Position numbers and translations under genes: made by a program
In this document: in pieces, positions 8,603-17,445 of the stretch
Layout of the letters: each line of letters begins with the position of its first letter
Position numbering within the stretch: position 1 is the stretch's first letter
Origin: Ilyobacter_A sp963675185
Lineage (GTDB): Bacteria; Fusobacteriota; Fusobacteriia; Fusobacteriales; Fusobacteriaceae
DNA: 64,000 bases
Assembly (NCBI GenBank): GCA_963675185.2
Contig: CAXXOH010000003.1
Span: 682,001 to 746,000, forward strand
Direction of reading: 5' to 3'
The notes under the pieces: model-generated
Told to the model about the DNA's origin: nothing
Databases searched by the model: none
What the model saw: the letters and a program-made list of their open reading frames with translations, nothing else

Positions 8603-10807
8603 TTAATAAAATAACAAACTTCCTAACTGATAAACTAAAGTAGACACTATATAGGGAACTATGGTCATAACCGCTATTACAAAAAACATAAACCTAGTCC
8701 CAAACTCATGCTGTATAGATGCCAGTGTTACCACACACGGAACCACTAAAAGTATAAATATCATGAACGAAAACGCCTTCAAGCTGGCTTTGGGGTCCCC
8801 TTCCCAAAGTTTTGCTGTTGCTGCAACGACTCCTCCAGCCTGTTCTTCTAATTCTTCCTCACTAGGCGGTGTAAACAAACCTGCCATATTAAAGCTTAGC
8901 ATCTCGTAGACGGAATCTTTAACGGCTACCCCAAAACCTTTTATTTGATCCAGTGTATCGTCCATAAAAGTAGTTTTCTCCTCTTCAGCTGTTTCAATTT
9001 CCTCAGCTTCATCCACAAGAACTTGCCCCATAAACCCTACTACAACTTCTTTTGCAACTATACTCGGCGGTATGGCTGCTACAGTTTCCCATCTATCTCC
9101 AAAACCTGTGGGTTTCATTATAGGTTGTATCACTTTTGCTACTTTTCCTAAGTAAGAAGCTTTCGTATCGCCGTTATTCGGGAAATACATAAGCCCCCAA
9201 AGTATTATCATTACTCCCATTATTATAGTCACAGCTTTTTTTATGTATCCAGAAGTTCTTTCCCACATGGAATGCCATATCATTTTCATAGTCGGTATTC
9301 TATAAGGAGGTAGTTCTATAAGCAGAGCCCTTTCATCGATCTTGAAGTTAGGGAATCTTTTTAAAATAAGTGCTAAAAGTATAGCGACTACTATGCCTGT
9401 CATGTAAAGGCTCAATACAACTAAGCCCGCTGTTCTGCTGAAAAAAGCAGCTGTAAACAGTGCATACACAGGAAGTCTTGCGCCGCAAGACATAAAAGGG
9501 GCCATTACAGCTGTAAGCTTCCTAGACTTGTCATCTTCCAATGTCCTGGTGGCGTATATAGCTGGAACTGAGCACCCAAACCCCAGTACCATAGGTACAA
9601 AAGCCTTTCCATTGAGCCCTAGGTTTTTCATTATCCTATCCATCAAGAATGCAACTCTTGACATGTAGCCGCTTTCTTCTAAAATTGCAAGGAAAAAATA
9701 CAAGAAAAGCAGTAGCGGTACAAACACCAGCACTCCACCAACCCCGGCTATTATCCCGTCCATTACAAGCGAGTGCAGCCAGTCCGGCGTACCCTCCATA
9801 AATATCCCAACGTATTTTCCTATATAGTCCGCTATAAATCCATCAACCCAGTCTATTAGAGGTCCACTGCCATTAAATGTAAACATAAAAACTAAGCTCA
9901 TCATCCCGAAAAATGCAAAAAGTCCTAAATACTTATTCAAAAGAAATTTGTCGACCTTATCGGTGAACTCCAGCCTGGTCTTCATAGAAGTTTTCAAAGT
10001 ACGGGCTAGAACACCTTTTACAGCTCCGTATCTGGCTTCTGCGAATATAGTCTCTGCATCTTCATCGAATTTATCCTCTAAAACTTTTATCCCCTTCTGT
10101 GCAAAATCTTCTGCATCTATAGAGTATTCGTTCTGAAGTTTTTCTAAAAAATAAGAATCCTGTTCCAACAGTTTGATGGTTATAAAATCCTGTGAATATT
10201 TTTGTCTTACCTTTTCAAATCGAGGTTCTGCTTTTACTTTTTCTTTTATTTTATTTATCTCTTCTTCTACATACTTATCAAATCTAAGCTCATACTTCAA
10301 ATGTGTCTGCTCTTTATGCCTTTTGGCAACCTCTATGGCCTTTTCTAAAAGCTCCTGTATTCCTTTGTTTTTAATGGCACTTGTAGGAATTGCGTCCATC
10401 TCCAAGTGTTTTTCAAAGTTTAACCTATCCAGTGTATAATTAAGTTTTTCAAATTCATCTAAAAAATTAAGAGCCATTATCATTGGTTTACCCAATTCCT
10501 TTAAAAGCATGGTCAGGTATAGGTTTCTCTCTAAGTTTGTTGAGTCAACCACATTTATTATAACATCAGGGTTCTCTTCTATTATAAAATCTCTGGTAAC
10601 CTTCTCCTCAATTGTATAAGGACTCAAACTGTATACGCCTGGAAGATCTACTAAGTTTACCTTCTCCCCTTTAAATTCGAATTCAGCTTCCTTTTTTTCA
10701 ACTGTAACGCCTGGCCAGTTTCCTACTTTTAGCTTAGAGCCGGCTATGGCATTTATTAGTGCTGTTTTCCCCACATTAGGGTTTCCTGCAAATGCAATCT
10801 TTATCAC
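8603..10807 (-). CDS. feoB: Ferrous iron transport protein B
   Basis: A 734-residue Fe(II) transporter of the inner membrane. The N-terminal G domain shows GNPNVGKT (G1), DLPG (G3) and NFLDE (G4), followed by the GDI-like spacer, then about nine membrane helices of two gate domains (GFGCSVPAIYATRTL; MSCGARLPVYALF). The start is set at GTG 10807: the longer TTG start at 10825 would place the clear GGAGGG ribosome site inside the gene. The stop of feoA lies just upstream, so coupling is likely. An acidic insert of about 40 residues lies near residue 610, before the last helices. Confidence 0.97.
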   Translation of the reverse strand: MIKIAFAGNPNVGKTALINAIAGSKLKVGNWPGVTVEKKEAEFEFKGEKVNLVDLPGVYSLSPYTIEEKVTRDFIIEENPDVIINVVDSTNLERNLYLTMLLKELGKPMIMALNFLDEFEKLNYTLDRLNFEKHLEMDAIPTSAIKNKGIQELLEKAIEVAKRHKEQTHLKYELRFDKYVEEEINKIKEKVKAEPRFEKVRQKYSQDFITIKLLEQDSYFLEKLQNEYSIDAEDFAQKGIKVLEDKFDEDAETIFAEARYGAVKGVLARTLKTSMKTRLEFTDKVDKFLLNKYLGLFAFFGMMSLVFMFTFNGSGPLIDWVDGFIADYIGKYVGIFMEGTPDWLHSLVMDGIIAGVGGVLVFVPLLLFLYFFLAILEESGYMSRVAFLMDRIMKNLGLNGKAFVPMVLGFGCSVPAIYATRTLEDDKSRKLTAVMAPFMSCGARLPVYALFTAAFFSRTAGLVVLSLYMTGIVVAILLALILKRFPNFKIDERALLIELPPYRIPTMKMIWHSMWERTSGYIKKAVTIIMGVMIILWGLMYFPNNGDTKASYLGKVAKVIQPIMKPTGFGDRWETVAAIPPSIVAKEVVVGFMGQVLVDEAEEIETAEEEKTTFMDDTLDQIKGFGVAVKDSVYEMLSFNMAGLFTPPSEEELEEQAGGVVAATAKLWEGDPKASLKAFSFMIFILLVVPCVVTLASIQHEFGTRFMFFVIAVMTIVPYIVSTLVYQLGSLLFY

Positions 10808-10825
10808 TGTTCTTACTCCCTCCAA

Positions 10826-11062
10826 CTAGTTGTTTTTTTCTATATTCTCAATCTCTATATTTTGGGCATCATGCTTTCTTATAGCTACTCCAGTCCCTTT
10901 CACTATATACTGCTGCGGATCCCCAAGTGGAGCATTCCTTTCAAACTTTATCTCTTCTCCTGCAGTTACCCCCATGGCAACCAATCTTTTTTTTAATTCT
11001 CCTACTTTACCTATTTTTACGATTTTAGCTTTTTCTCCTCTTTTCAGATCTGTTAGCTTCAT
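10826..11062 (-). CDS. feoA: FeoA SH3-like protein
   Basis: A 78-residue FeoA-domain protein (MKLTDLKRGEKAKIVKI, then GPLGDP-like AFLGDPQQY variant and a C-terminal IRKHDAQNIEI). FeoA partners FeoB in Fe(II) uptake. It ends right at the feoB Shine-Dalgarno site. GGGGGAT precedes the ATG. Confidence 0.93.
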   Translation of the reverse strand: MKLTDLKRGEKAKIVKIGKVGELKKRLVAMGVTAGEEIKFERNAPLGDPQQYIVKGTGVAIRKHDAQNIEIENIEKNN

Positions 11063-11142
11063 AACATCCCCCTGTAAAATGTTTGATAAAAAATTTGAGT
11101 ATTCCTATAAAATATTTTGTTAGTCAAAGTTTATTTTTAAAC

Positions 11143-11173
11143 AAAACTACAATCCAAAATAGATTGTAGTTTT
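11143..11173 (-). terminator. Hairpin between the two feoA genes
   Basis: AAAACTACAATC/GATTGTAGTTTT form a 12-bp stem with T-rich flanks on both strands. It could end or attenuate the first feoA transcript before feoA-feoB. Confidence 0.6.
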
Positions 11174-11176
11174 TTA

Positions 11177-11401
11177 CTAAATCTCTTTTACTATTATTTT
11201 GCTTGCAAGTCCAAATCCAAGAACAAATCTGCTGCTGTCTGTCTTTATCAAAAGATTTGAATCTCCATCCCTTAATATGCATACGTGGCTCCCTATACAA
11301 AAGCCTCTCTCTATCAACTTTTTCTTGACTCCCGTTCCACCTCTTATATCTTCTATAACGAGGTCTCGATTCTTATCAGCATAAACTATTGGTTGAGTCA
11401 C
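11177..11401 (-). CDS. feoA: Second FeoA-domain protein, first gene of the feo unit
   Basis: About 74 residues, starting at GTG 11401 with GGAAGG 8 bases upstream. A longer in-frame GTG at 11410 is too close to that site. The FeoA pattern is clear: a strand-rich SH3 core, LIERGFCIGSHVCILRDGD and FVLGFGLASKIIVKE. Many anaerobes carry several FeoA proteins. This one has a private promoter and a hairpin separating it from feoA-feoB. Confidence 0.85.
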   Translation of the reverse strand: MTQPIVYADKNRDLVIEDIRGGTGVKKKLIERGFCIGSHVCILRDGDSNLLIKTDSSRFVLGFGLASKIIVKEI

Positions 11402-11428
11402 AAAAATCACCTTCCAAATTTATATTAT

Positions 11429-11441
11429 GGTAGATATTACC
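11429..11441. promoter_or_regulatory. Possible metal-regulator operator
   Basis: GGTA and TACC flank a 5-bp centre, between the predicted -10 box and the feoA start. Read on the minus strand, TTAGGTAATATCTACCATAA loosely resembles a DtxR/IdeR-type box. Weak. Confidence 0.25.
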
Positions 11442-11460
11442 TAATAAATTCTATACTAAT

Positions 11461-11489
11461 AATATAACAGACATAACAATAATTGTCAA
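11461..11489 (-). promoter_or_regulatory. Predicted promoter of the feo unit
   Basis: TTGACA (11489-11484), 17 bp, TATATT (11466-11461). Confidence 0.65.
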
Positions 11490-11533
11490 GAAATAAACTT
11501 TGATTGTTAAAGTTTTTTTTTATAAAAATATAC

Positions 11534-13198
11534 CTAAATCTTCATTACTGTAAACTTGAATTCGCTTCCTTCGCCCTCTTCGGAGATTAGATCTATCTCC
11601 CCTCCGCACAACTTCACCAATTCATATACTATAGATAGCCCTAGTCCTGTACCGGCTACATTACTGGTCCTTGCCTTGTCCACCCTATAAAAACGGTTGA
11701 AAATATTTTTCTGTTCCTCTACGGGTATACCCAATCCATTGTCTTTTACGCTTATCTCGTATTTATCATCTTTTTCTACAAAACCGATAGTTATTATAGG
11801 GGTCTCCTTATCGTTATATATTATGGCGTTTTCAACCAGGTTTTTAAGTATGCTGCTCAGCTTCTCAAAATCAACGTTTATGTACTCCTCTTTATTTTGT
11901 AAGCTTACGTTGTATCTTAGTTCTGCATTTTTCTTTTCAATCTTGCTGTTTAATATTTTTTCAAGCTCCTCTTTCAACTTATTAAACTGTACATAGTCTA
12001 CGTTTAGAAGTTTTGTACTCTCTATCTTGGATATATTTAAAAAATCCATTATTATGTTTTCAAGTTTTTCAATATTGTTGTGAACTATCTTGAAAAACTG
12101 TTTTTTCATAAACTCATCTTTTTCACCTTCTATGGCTATCAGATACCCTTTCACATTGGAAAGTGGAGTCTTTAATTCATGGCTTACGTTGCTTATGAAG
12201 TTTCTCTGTATTTCCATTATTTCCCTGCTCTTACTCACGTCTTTTAATGTCACAAGATAGTGCTCTCTTAGGCTGAGGTACTTCCCCTCCATGATATAGT
12301 GCTTGTTAATTTTATTGAAATACACTTCTTCTTTTAGGGCAGTCTTTTTTTCCAGAAGCTTGTCTATAAAGTGTATAAGCTCTATATATTTTATCTTGTT
12401 GTAATAGTGCCTATCCTCTCCCTCGCTAGACATCAGGCCCAACATGCTGTTATTGAGTATTATCTCTTTTCTCTTGTTTATAACAAGTATCCCCATGTCC
12501 ACTATGGATATTATCTCCCTTAGTTTCTGCTTCTCATTTTCCAGCTTCACCATGTTTTTAAGGTTTTTATTTTGCCAATTTTTTATGACATCCCAAAACT
12601 CCTTTAAGAACTTGTCCCCCTCGACATCCACCCCAGTGGGTTTTACCTCCTTGATTAGTATCTTCTTTATCTGCTCCAGCCTCTTGTAGAGGTAGTTCTT
12701 TAAATAAAACCTATAGCTTATTACTACGAAACTGTTCAACACAACAAAAAAGACTATGTATATAAGTATGAGTTTGTAAAGTTCTCTATCCACATATGCA
12801 TACTCTGTGGCCACCCGTATTATGAACTCTTTATTGTATGGCACAGCGTAGTATGCCAGCTTCCTGCCTACGGACTCGCTCATCCTGATGTCGAAGCCCT
12901 CCTCACCAGCGTAGGCGGCCCGCACTTCCTCCCTGTATTTGTGAGTTGCCAGTTCCTCTTCGAATCCCCTTTTTTCACTGTCGTATAGCACATCACCGTT
13001 TTTAGCTATCAAGGTGAATCTTCTTTGTACATTTTCCGCCACTATTTGAAAGTTTTCAGTTCCGTTTTCATCTATTACATTTCTTATTAAAAGGGCGTCT
13101 CCCTTCAATCCCTGCTTCACCAGTTGTGCGTTTAGATTTGATATTTTATTAATGTTCCCGTAGATAAAAAGATACTCTAAAACGAGTATCAAGATCAA
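11534..13198 (-). CDS. phoR: Phosphate sensor histidine kinase
   Basis: A membrane histidine kinase of about 554 residues. Visible are an N-terminal membrane helix, an extracytoplasmic region to about 140, a second helix at 141-163, a PAS-like region from about 220, the phospho-acceptor His340 in ISNVSHELKTPL, and the ATPase N, G1 and G2 boxes (NLVENAI, DNGLGI, GTGLGLSIV). It phosphorylates PhoB. The coordinate uses TTG at 13198, but a better-placed start is ATT at 13222. That ATT lies 10 bases after AAAGGAG, overlaps the phoB 3' end and adds the charged lead-in IRRKEIVI before the first helix. Confidence 0.88.
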   Translation of the reverse strand: MILILVLEYLFIYGNINKISNLNAQLVKQGLKGDALLIRNVIDENGTENFQIVAENVQRRFTLIAKNGDVLYDSEKRGFEEELATHKYREEVRAAYAGEEGFDIRMSESVGRKLAYYAVPYNKEFIIRVATEYAYVDRELYKLILIYIVFFVVLNSFVVISYRFYLKNYLYKRLEQIKKILIKEVKPTGVDVEGDKFLKEFWDVIKNWQNKNLKNMVKLENEKQKLREIISIVDMGILVINKRKEIILNNSMLGLMSSEGEDRHYYNKIKYIELIHFIDKLLEKKTALKEEVYFNKINKHYIMEGKYLSLREHYLVTLKDVSKSREIMEIQRNFISNVSHELKTPLSNVKGYLIAIEGEKDEFMKKQFFKIVHNNIEKLENIIMDFLNISKIESTKLLNVDYVQFNKLKEELEKILNSKIEKKNAELRYNVSLQNKEEYINVDFEKLSSILKNLVENAIIYNDKETPIITIGFVEKDDKYEISVKDNGLGIPVEEQKNIFNRFYRVDKARTSNVAGTGLGLSIVYELVKLCGGEIDLISEEGEGSEFKFTVMKI

Positions 13199-13203
13199 AA
13201 TAA

Positions 13204-13878
13204 CTATTTCTTTTCTTCTAATCTATACCCAACTCCTTTTACAGTCCGGATATCCTTCGCTATAGTTTTCAGCTTTTCTCTAAGCTTTGCTATATAGATG
13301 TCAACAGACCTGTCTCCAGAATAATAATTAGACTGCCACACTAAGTCTAGTATCCTCTCCCTCGTCATAACGAGCCCCTCGTTTTTCATTAGGCACTTCA
13401 AGAGGTCATACTCTTTTTTGGATAGTTCTATTTCCTTCCCGTCTTCGTGTACCTCGTGCTTGCTGTCGTCTAATACTACTGATTTGAATTTGTACTTTTT
13501 AGACTTATTTGTGTTTGTCTCCAAAAGCTTTTTCGAGCGTAGTACCAGCTCTCTTGGGTCAAAAGGTTTTCTGATATAATCGTTTGCCCCTAAAGAAAGT
13601 CCATCTAGCACATCGTCTATTTCCGTTTTTGCTGTGAGCATCACTATTTTGGGTTCACCGTACTGTTGAGGCATATCCCTTATTATTTTAGTGAAATTTT
13701 TGCCGTCAAGGCTCGGAAGCATTATATCTAGGACAATCAGCTCCGGCTTTAGGTTCTTCACCTTTTTAAGGCCGTCAAGGCCGTCAGAGGCAGTATAAAC
13801 TTCGTATCCCTCTTTTTGAAAAAAATATACGATTAACTGCTGTATTTCCAGATCATCTTCTACCACCAGTATTTTCAA
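13204..13878 (-). CDS. phoB: Phosphate regulon response regulator
   Basis: A 224-residue OmpR/PhoB-family regulator. The receiver domain has the acidic pocket VVEDD, Asp51 (IVLDIMLPS) and Lys in IRKPF. The C-terminal winged helix holds DRSVDIYIAKLREKL and the GVGYRLE ending. The start is TTG, 8 bases after GGGGG. It presumably binds the 11-bp repeats found upstream of pstC and both pstS genes. Confidence 0.93.
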   Translation of the reverse strand: MKILVVEDDLEIQQLIVYFFQKEGYEVYTASDGLDGLKKVKNLKPELIVLDIMLPSLDGKNFTKIIRDMPQQYGEPKIVMLTAKTEIDDVLDGLSLGANDYIRKPFDPRELVLRSKKLLETNTNKSKKYKFKSVVLDDSKHEVHEDGKEIELSKKEYDLLKCLMKNEGLVMTRERILDLVWQSNYYSGDRSVDIYIAKLREKLKTIAKDIRTVKGVGYRLEEKK

Positions 13879-13892
13879 AACTTATCCCCCTT

Positions 13893-13921
13893 TAAAAATA
13901 GGAGCAGTGAAACACTGCTCT
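13893..13921 (-). terminator. Terminator between phoU and phoB
   Basis: GAGCAGTG/CACTGCTC pair around TTT and are followed by T5 on the minus strand. phoB-phoR may therefore be reached by read-through or its own promoter. Confidence 0.75.
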
Positions 13922-13966
13922 TATAATTAGCTTATTACATTTTTCTTCTGTTTACAAGTACCGCGA

Positions 13967-14647
13967 CTATTTTTTAACAGACACTACCTCTTTTTGCCTC
14001 ATATTTTCGCCCTTGTATATATACACAAGTGATTTTGCAAGGTTCATTATTTTATCCGATATCCTTTCAACCTTATATGAGATGAGTAGTATCTCCACAG
14101 CTAAGTCTAGGTAACTTTCGTCTTGTCTTATTTTTTCTTTTACCTCTTCGATTATCCTGACCCTATATTCGTCTATCTCTTCGTCTAGCCCGAACAGCAT
14201 GTAAACAGAACTCAAGTCCCTGCTACTGAAAGCGTTTAGGTAGATGTTGTATATGGAGTATACCTTGTCCGACATGGCTATTACAGATTTTATGTTGCTG
14301 TCTAATTTTATGTGTTGTGTATAGATTCTCTTTAAAAGCTTCAGGTTCCCCTTTAAAAGGTCGGCTATCCTTTCCAAAAATTTTGCTATATCCATGAATC
14401 CTACAAGGGATCTTAGGTCTGAGGCAGCAGGCTGGAACATCGCTATAGTCTGGATGCACTCCTCTCTTATCTCTACTTCAAGCAGGTTTATCTCCTCCTC
14501 GATAACCATGGTCTCTCCGTAAAGCTTGGTGTCGAACTCATCTTTTTCGTAGATCTCCTTGCTTATTCTCATGACTCTTTCTATGCTTTTAGACATATCC
14601 ATAGTCTTTTTATCTATGTTCTCTAAATGTTCCCTCAGGTTTTTCAT
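13967..14647 (-). CDS. phoU: Phosphate signalling protein PhoU
   Basis: A 226-residue two-repeat helical bundle typical of PhoU. The acidic metal-binding repeats are visible in DIAKFLERIADLLKGN and YKVERISDKIMNLAK. PhoU links the Pst transporter to the PhoR kinase and represses it when phosphate is plentiful. It lies 21 bp after pstB. Confidence 0.95.
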   Translation of the reverse strand: MKNLREHLENIDKKTMDMSKSIERVMRISKEIYEKDEFDTKLYGETMVIEEEINLLEVEIREECIQTIAMFQPAASDLRSLVGFMDIAKFLERIADLLKGNLKLLKRIYTQHIKLDSNIKSVIAMSDKVYSIYNIYLNAFSSRDLSSVYMLFGLDEEIDEYRVRIIEEVKEKIRQDESYLDLAVEILLISYKVERISDKIMNLAKSLVYIYKGENMRQKEVVSVKK

Positions 14648-14668
14648 TTTTTCCCCCTATCTGAAATT

Positions 14669-15433
14669 TTATCCAAATTTACCAGTTATGTAGTCCTCTG
14701 TCTTCTTGTTGTTTGGCTTGGTGAATATAGTCTCGGTCTTGTCAAACTCTTCTACTACTCCTTGGTAGAAGAAAGCTGTGTAGTCTGATATCCTAGCCGC
14801 CTGCTGCATGTTATGCGTAACTATTAATATAGTATAGTCTTTTTCCAGTTCCCTTATAAGTTCCTCTATTTTTGCAGTAGAGATAGGGTCGAGTGCCGAG
14901 GTCGGCTCATCCATCAAAAGTATCTCTGGTTCTACAGCTATAGCCCTTGCTATACAGAGCCTCTGCTGCTGCCCCCCTGAAAGTCCCAGTGCAGATTGAT
15001 GCAGTTTATCTTTTACCTCATCCCAAAGGGCAACGGCCTTAAGCGAATTTTCCACTATTTCCATCAGGCTGTTTTTATCTTTTTCACCGTGCAGCTTAGG
15101 CCCGTATACTATATTTTCATATATTGTTTTAGGAAATGGGTTAGGTCTTTGAAAAACCATCCCTATTTTTTTTCTTAACTCAACTATATCATATTTTTTA
15201 TCAAATATATTCTTTCCATCCAGCCTTATGTTTCCTTCGTACACAGAGGTATCTATAAGGTCGTTCATCCTGTTTATAGACCTTAAAAATGTTGACTTAC
15301 CGCAGCCAGATGGCCCAATTAACGCTGTGACCTTATTTTTTTCTATTCCCATATTTATATTTTTCAAAGCTTGAAATTTTCCGTAATAAAAACTGAAGTT
15401 ATCAATCTCTAACCTTATATTGTTATTTTCCAT
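14669..15433 (-). CDS. pstB: Phosphate ABC transporter ATPase
   Basis: A 254-residue ABC ATPase with Walker A GPSGCGKST, signature LSGGQQQR and Walker B ILLMDEPTSALDP. The PstB-typical KIGMVFQRPNPFPK Q-loop is present. It powers phosphate import through PstCA. Confidence 0.98.
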   Translation of the reverse strand: MENNNIRLEIDNFSFYYGKFQALKNINMGIEKNKVTALIGPSGCGKSTFLRSINRMNDLIDTSVYEGNIRLDGKNIFDKKYDIVELRKKIGMVFQRPNPFPKTIYENIVYGPKLHGEKDKNSLMEIVENSLKAVALWDEVKDKLHQSALGLSGGQQQRLCIARAIAVEPEILLMDEPTSALDPISTAKIEELIRELEKDYTILIVTHNMQQAARISDYTAFFYQGVVEEFDKTETIFTKPNNKKTEDYITGKFG

Positions 15434-15450
15434 TATATCCTCCCAAAATT

Positions 15451-16368
15451 TTATCTGTTCTTGCTGAACTTATTCCTTATAAACGCCCCGACCAAGTTAA
15501 ATCCTACTGTTATACTTACCAAGACCAAAACCGTCCCATTCATGTATTCAACAGGCATATTAGGTACCTGGGTTGCTATTACATAAAGGTGGTAAGGTAG
15601 TGCCATTACCTGGTCCCATATTCCTTCAGGAAGGAATGGCAGGTAAAATGCCGCTACTGTGAACAGTATCGGTGCCGTCTCTCCGGCGGCTCTGCTTATA
15701 CTCAGGATTATTCCTGTAAGTATCCCAGGTAAGGCTGCAGGGAGTACCACTCTCCATGTAGTTTCCCATCTCGTAGCACCAAGGGCAAGAGATGCCTGTC
15801 TTAGGTCTTTTGGTATAGCAAGCAGAGCCTCTCTTGTAGCTGTTATTATTACAGGCAGACACATTATTCCAAGTGTTAGTGACCCGGACACTATAGATGA
15901 CCCCAATCCTAGGAATATTACGAATAAGGCAAGTCCGAACAAACCGTAAACTATACTAGGTATCCCCGCAAGGTTCACTATGGTAAGGTTTATTATTCTC
16001 CTAAACAAATTATCTTTAGAGTATTCCACCAGGTAGACGCCTGTGAGTACCCCAAACGGCACAGCCACAAATATCGTTCCAATTGTCAATATAAGTGTTC
16101 CTACTATTGTAGGAAATATTCCCCCAGCCCTCATCCCGTCTTCTGGCATTTTGGTTAAAAATTCCCAGGATATAGCCGGCAAGCCTTTTATCAAAATATA
16201 GGAAAGTATAAACACTACAGGTAGTATTGCAAGCAAGCCTATAGTTTTTATAAGGCCCTCTATTATCTTTTCTCCATTTCCTTTAAGTATGCTAAATGGT
16301 TTTTTCTTCTTAGCTGTTTCATTTTTTTCTTCTATTTTCATTTCCACTCTTTCCACCAACTCTTTCAT
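15451..16368 (-). CDS. pstA: Phosphate ABC transporter permease PstA
   Basis: A 305-residue inner-membrane permease with six predicted helices. The EAA loop is visible as REALLAIPKDLRQASLALGA. The first 25 residues are a charged cytoplasmic extension (KIEEKNETAKKKK). It forms the channel together with PstC, 8 bp upstream. Confidence 0.96.
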   Translation of the reverse strand: MKELVERVEMKIEEKNETAKKKKPFSILKGNGEKIIEGLIKTIGLLAILPVVFILSYILIKGLPAISWEFLTKMPEDGMRAGGIFPTIVGTLILTIGTIFVAVPFGVLTGVYLVEYSKDNLFRRIINLTIVNLAGIPSIVYGLFGLALFVIFLGLGSSIVSGSLTLGIMCLPVIITATREALLAIPKDLRQASLALGATRWETTWRVVLPAALPGILTGIILSISRAAGETAPILFTVAAFYLPFLPEGIWDQVMALPYHLYVIATQVPNMPVEYMNGTVLVLVSITVGFNLVGAFIRNKFSKNR

Positions 16369-16376
16369 TTTTAACC

Positions 16377-17255
16377 CTACCCCTTTGCAACTTTTCTGGA
16401 TCTGTGTATAAAGTAGTCCGCCAAAGTATTCGTCAAGAAACTTATTGCAAACAACACAAGTCCGATAGCGAAAAGTGAGTAATAATGTGGGCTTCCTTGC
16501 ACAACTTCTCCCATCTCCGCAGCTATGGTAGCCGTCATTGTCCTAACTGGTGTCAAAGGTCCAGACTTAAATATAGGAGCGTTTCCAGTAACCATAAGCA
16601 CCGTCATAGTTTCACCCATTATCCTTCCAAAACCAAGCATTATCCCTGCAAATATACCAGGAAAAGCTGCCGGCAAGATAACATTGACTACAGTCTCCAG
16701 TTTATTTGCACCAAGTGCCAATGAGGCCTGTTTATATGATTTATCGAGAGCCCTTATGGCGTCATCTGAGATGCTGACCATTGTAGGTATAGACATGAAA
16801 GCTAGCATTATTCCTCCTGTAAGTGCCGTAAGTCCGGTATCCAGTCCAAAAATCTGCTTTATCGGACCTGATAGCACATAAAGTCCTATATATCCTAGTA
16901 CAACTGAAGGAAGGGCTGCCATTACCTCGATTATTACTTTTAAAGTCTCCCTTATTTTCGGGTTTGCATATTCTGCGATGTAAACTGCCGTTATCAAACT
17001 AAGAGGCACTGATATCAAAAGGGCTATTATAGTCACCCATATGCTCCCCATAAGTAAAGGTAGTAAGCCGAATATTTCAGAAAGAGATATCCAAGATTTC
17101 CCAAAGAAAAATTCGATTCCAGAATGATGGCCAAAAAACTTCATGCTGTTTGTAAAGACAAACATAAATATCAGAAACACCATTAAAATGTTGAAACTCG
17201 CTATCCCAAATATGGTATGCCTCATAAAATTATCCTTTAGTTTTCTAATATCCAT
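16377..17255 (-). CDS. pstC: Phosphate ABC transporter permease PstC
   Basis: A 292-residue permease with six helices and the EAA loop DDAIRALDKSYKQASLALGA. It is the first gene of the pstCAB-phoU unit, behind its own Pho-box promoter and AAAAGGAG. Confidence 0.96.
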   Translation of the reverse strand: MDIRKLKDNFMRHTIFGIASFNILMVFLIFMFVFTNSMKFFGHHSGIEFFFGKSWISLSEIFGLLPLLMGSIWVTIIALLISVPLSLITAVYIAEYANPKIRETLKVIIEVMAALPSVVLGYIGLYVLSGPIKQIFGLDTGLTALTGGIMLAFMSIPTMVSISDDAIRALDKSYKQASLALGANKLETVVNVILPAAFPGIFAGIMLGFGRIMGETMTVLMVTGNAPIFKSGPLTPVRTMTATIAAEMGEVVQGSPHYYSLFAIGLVLFAISFLTNTLADYFIHRSRKVAKG

Positions 17256-17302
17256 ACCTTAACTCCTTTTGACATTTTTTATACTAATATTTTACAGTTT
17301 CA

Positions 17303-17356
17303 ATTATATCTGCCTTTTGTTTACTCGTTATTTATTCTATGTAAAAATTGTGTAAA
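17303..17356 (-). promoter_or_regulatory. Pho box and promoter of pstC
   Basis: Read on the minus strand, four hexamers sit exactly 11 bp apart: TTTACA (17356), TTTACA (17345), TAAATA (17334), TAAACA (17323). TATAAT (17308-17303) follows after 9 bp, and there is no separate -35 box. This is the architecture of PhoB/PhoP-activated promoters. Confidence 0.75.
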
Positions 17357-17375
17357 ATTCTAAATGAGCTTAAAT

Positions 17376-17407
17376 ATCAAAGGGACCGCCGCGGCGGTCC
17401 CTTTGAT
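17376..17407 (-). terminator. GC-rich hairpin after the first pstS
   Basis: A perfect 16-bp inverted repeat (ATCAAAGGGACCGCCG and its complement) without a strong T run. The same hairpin recurs after the second pstS. It could be a terminator, or protect the abundant pstS message. Confidence 0.7.
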
Positions 17408-17445
17408 TGAGATAGGATATTATTTATTTAAAGGACGTTTGTGAA

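Noticed and set aside
17376..17407. CRISPR-like or mobile inverted repeat
   Set aside because: The hairpin is explained by the tandem pstS duplication (two copies only, each after a pstS).
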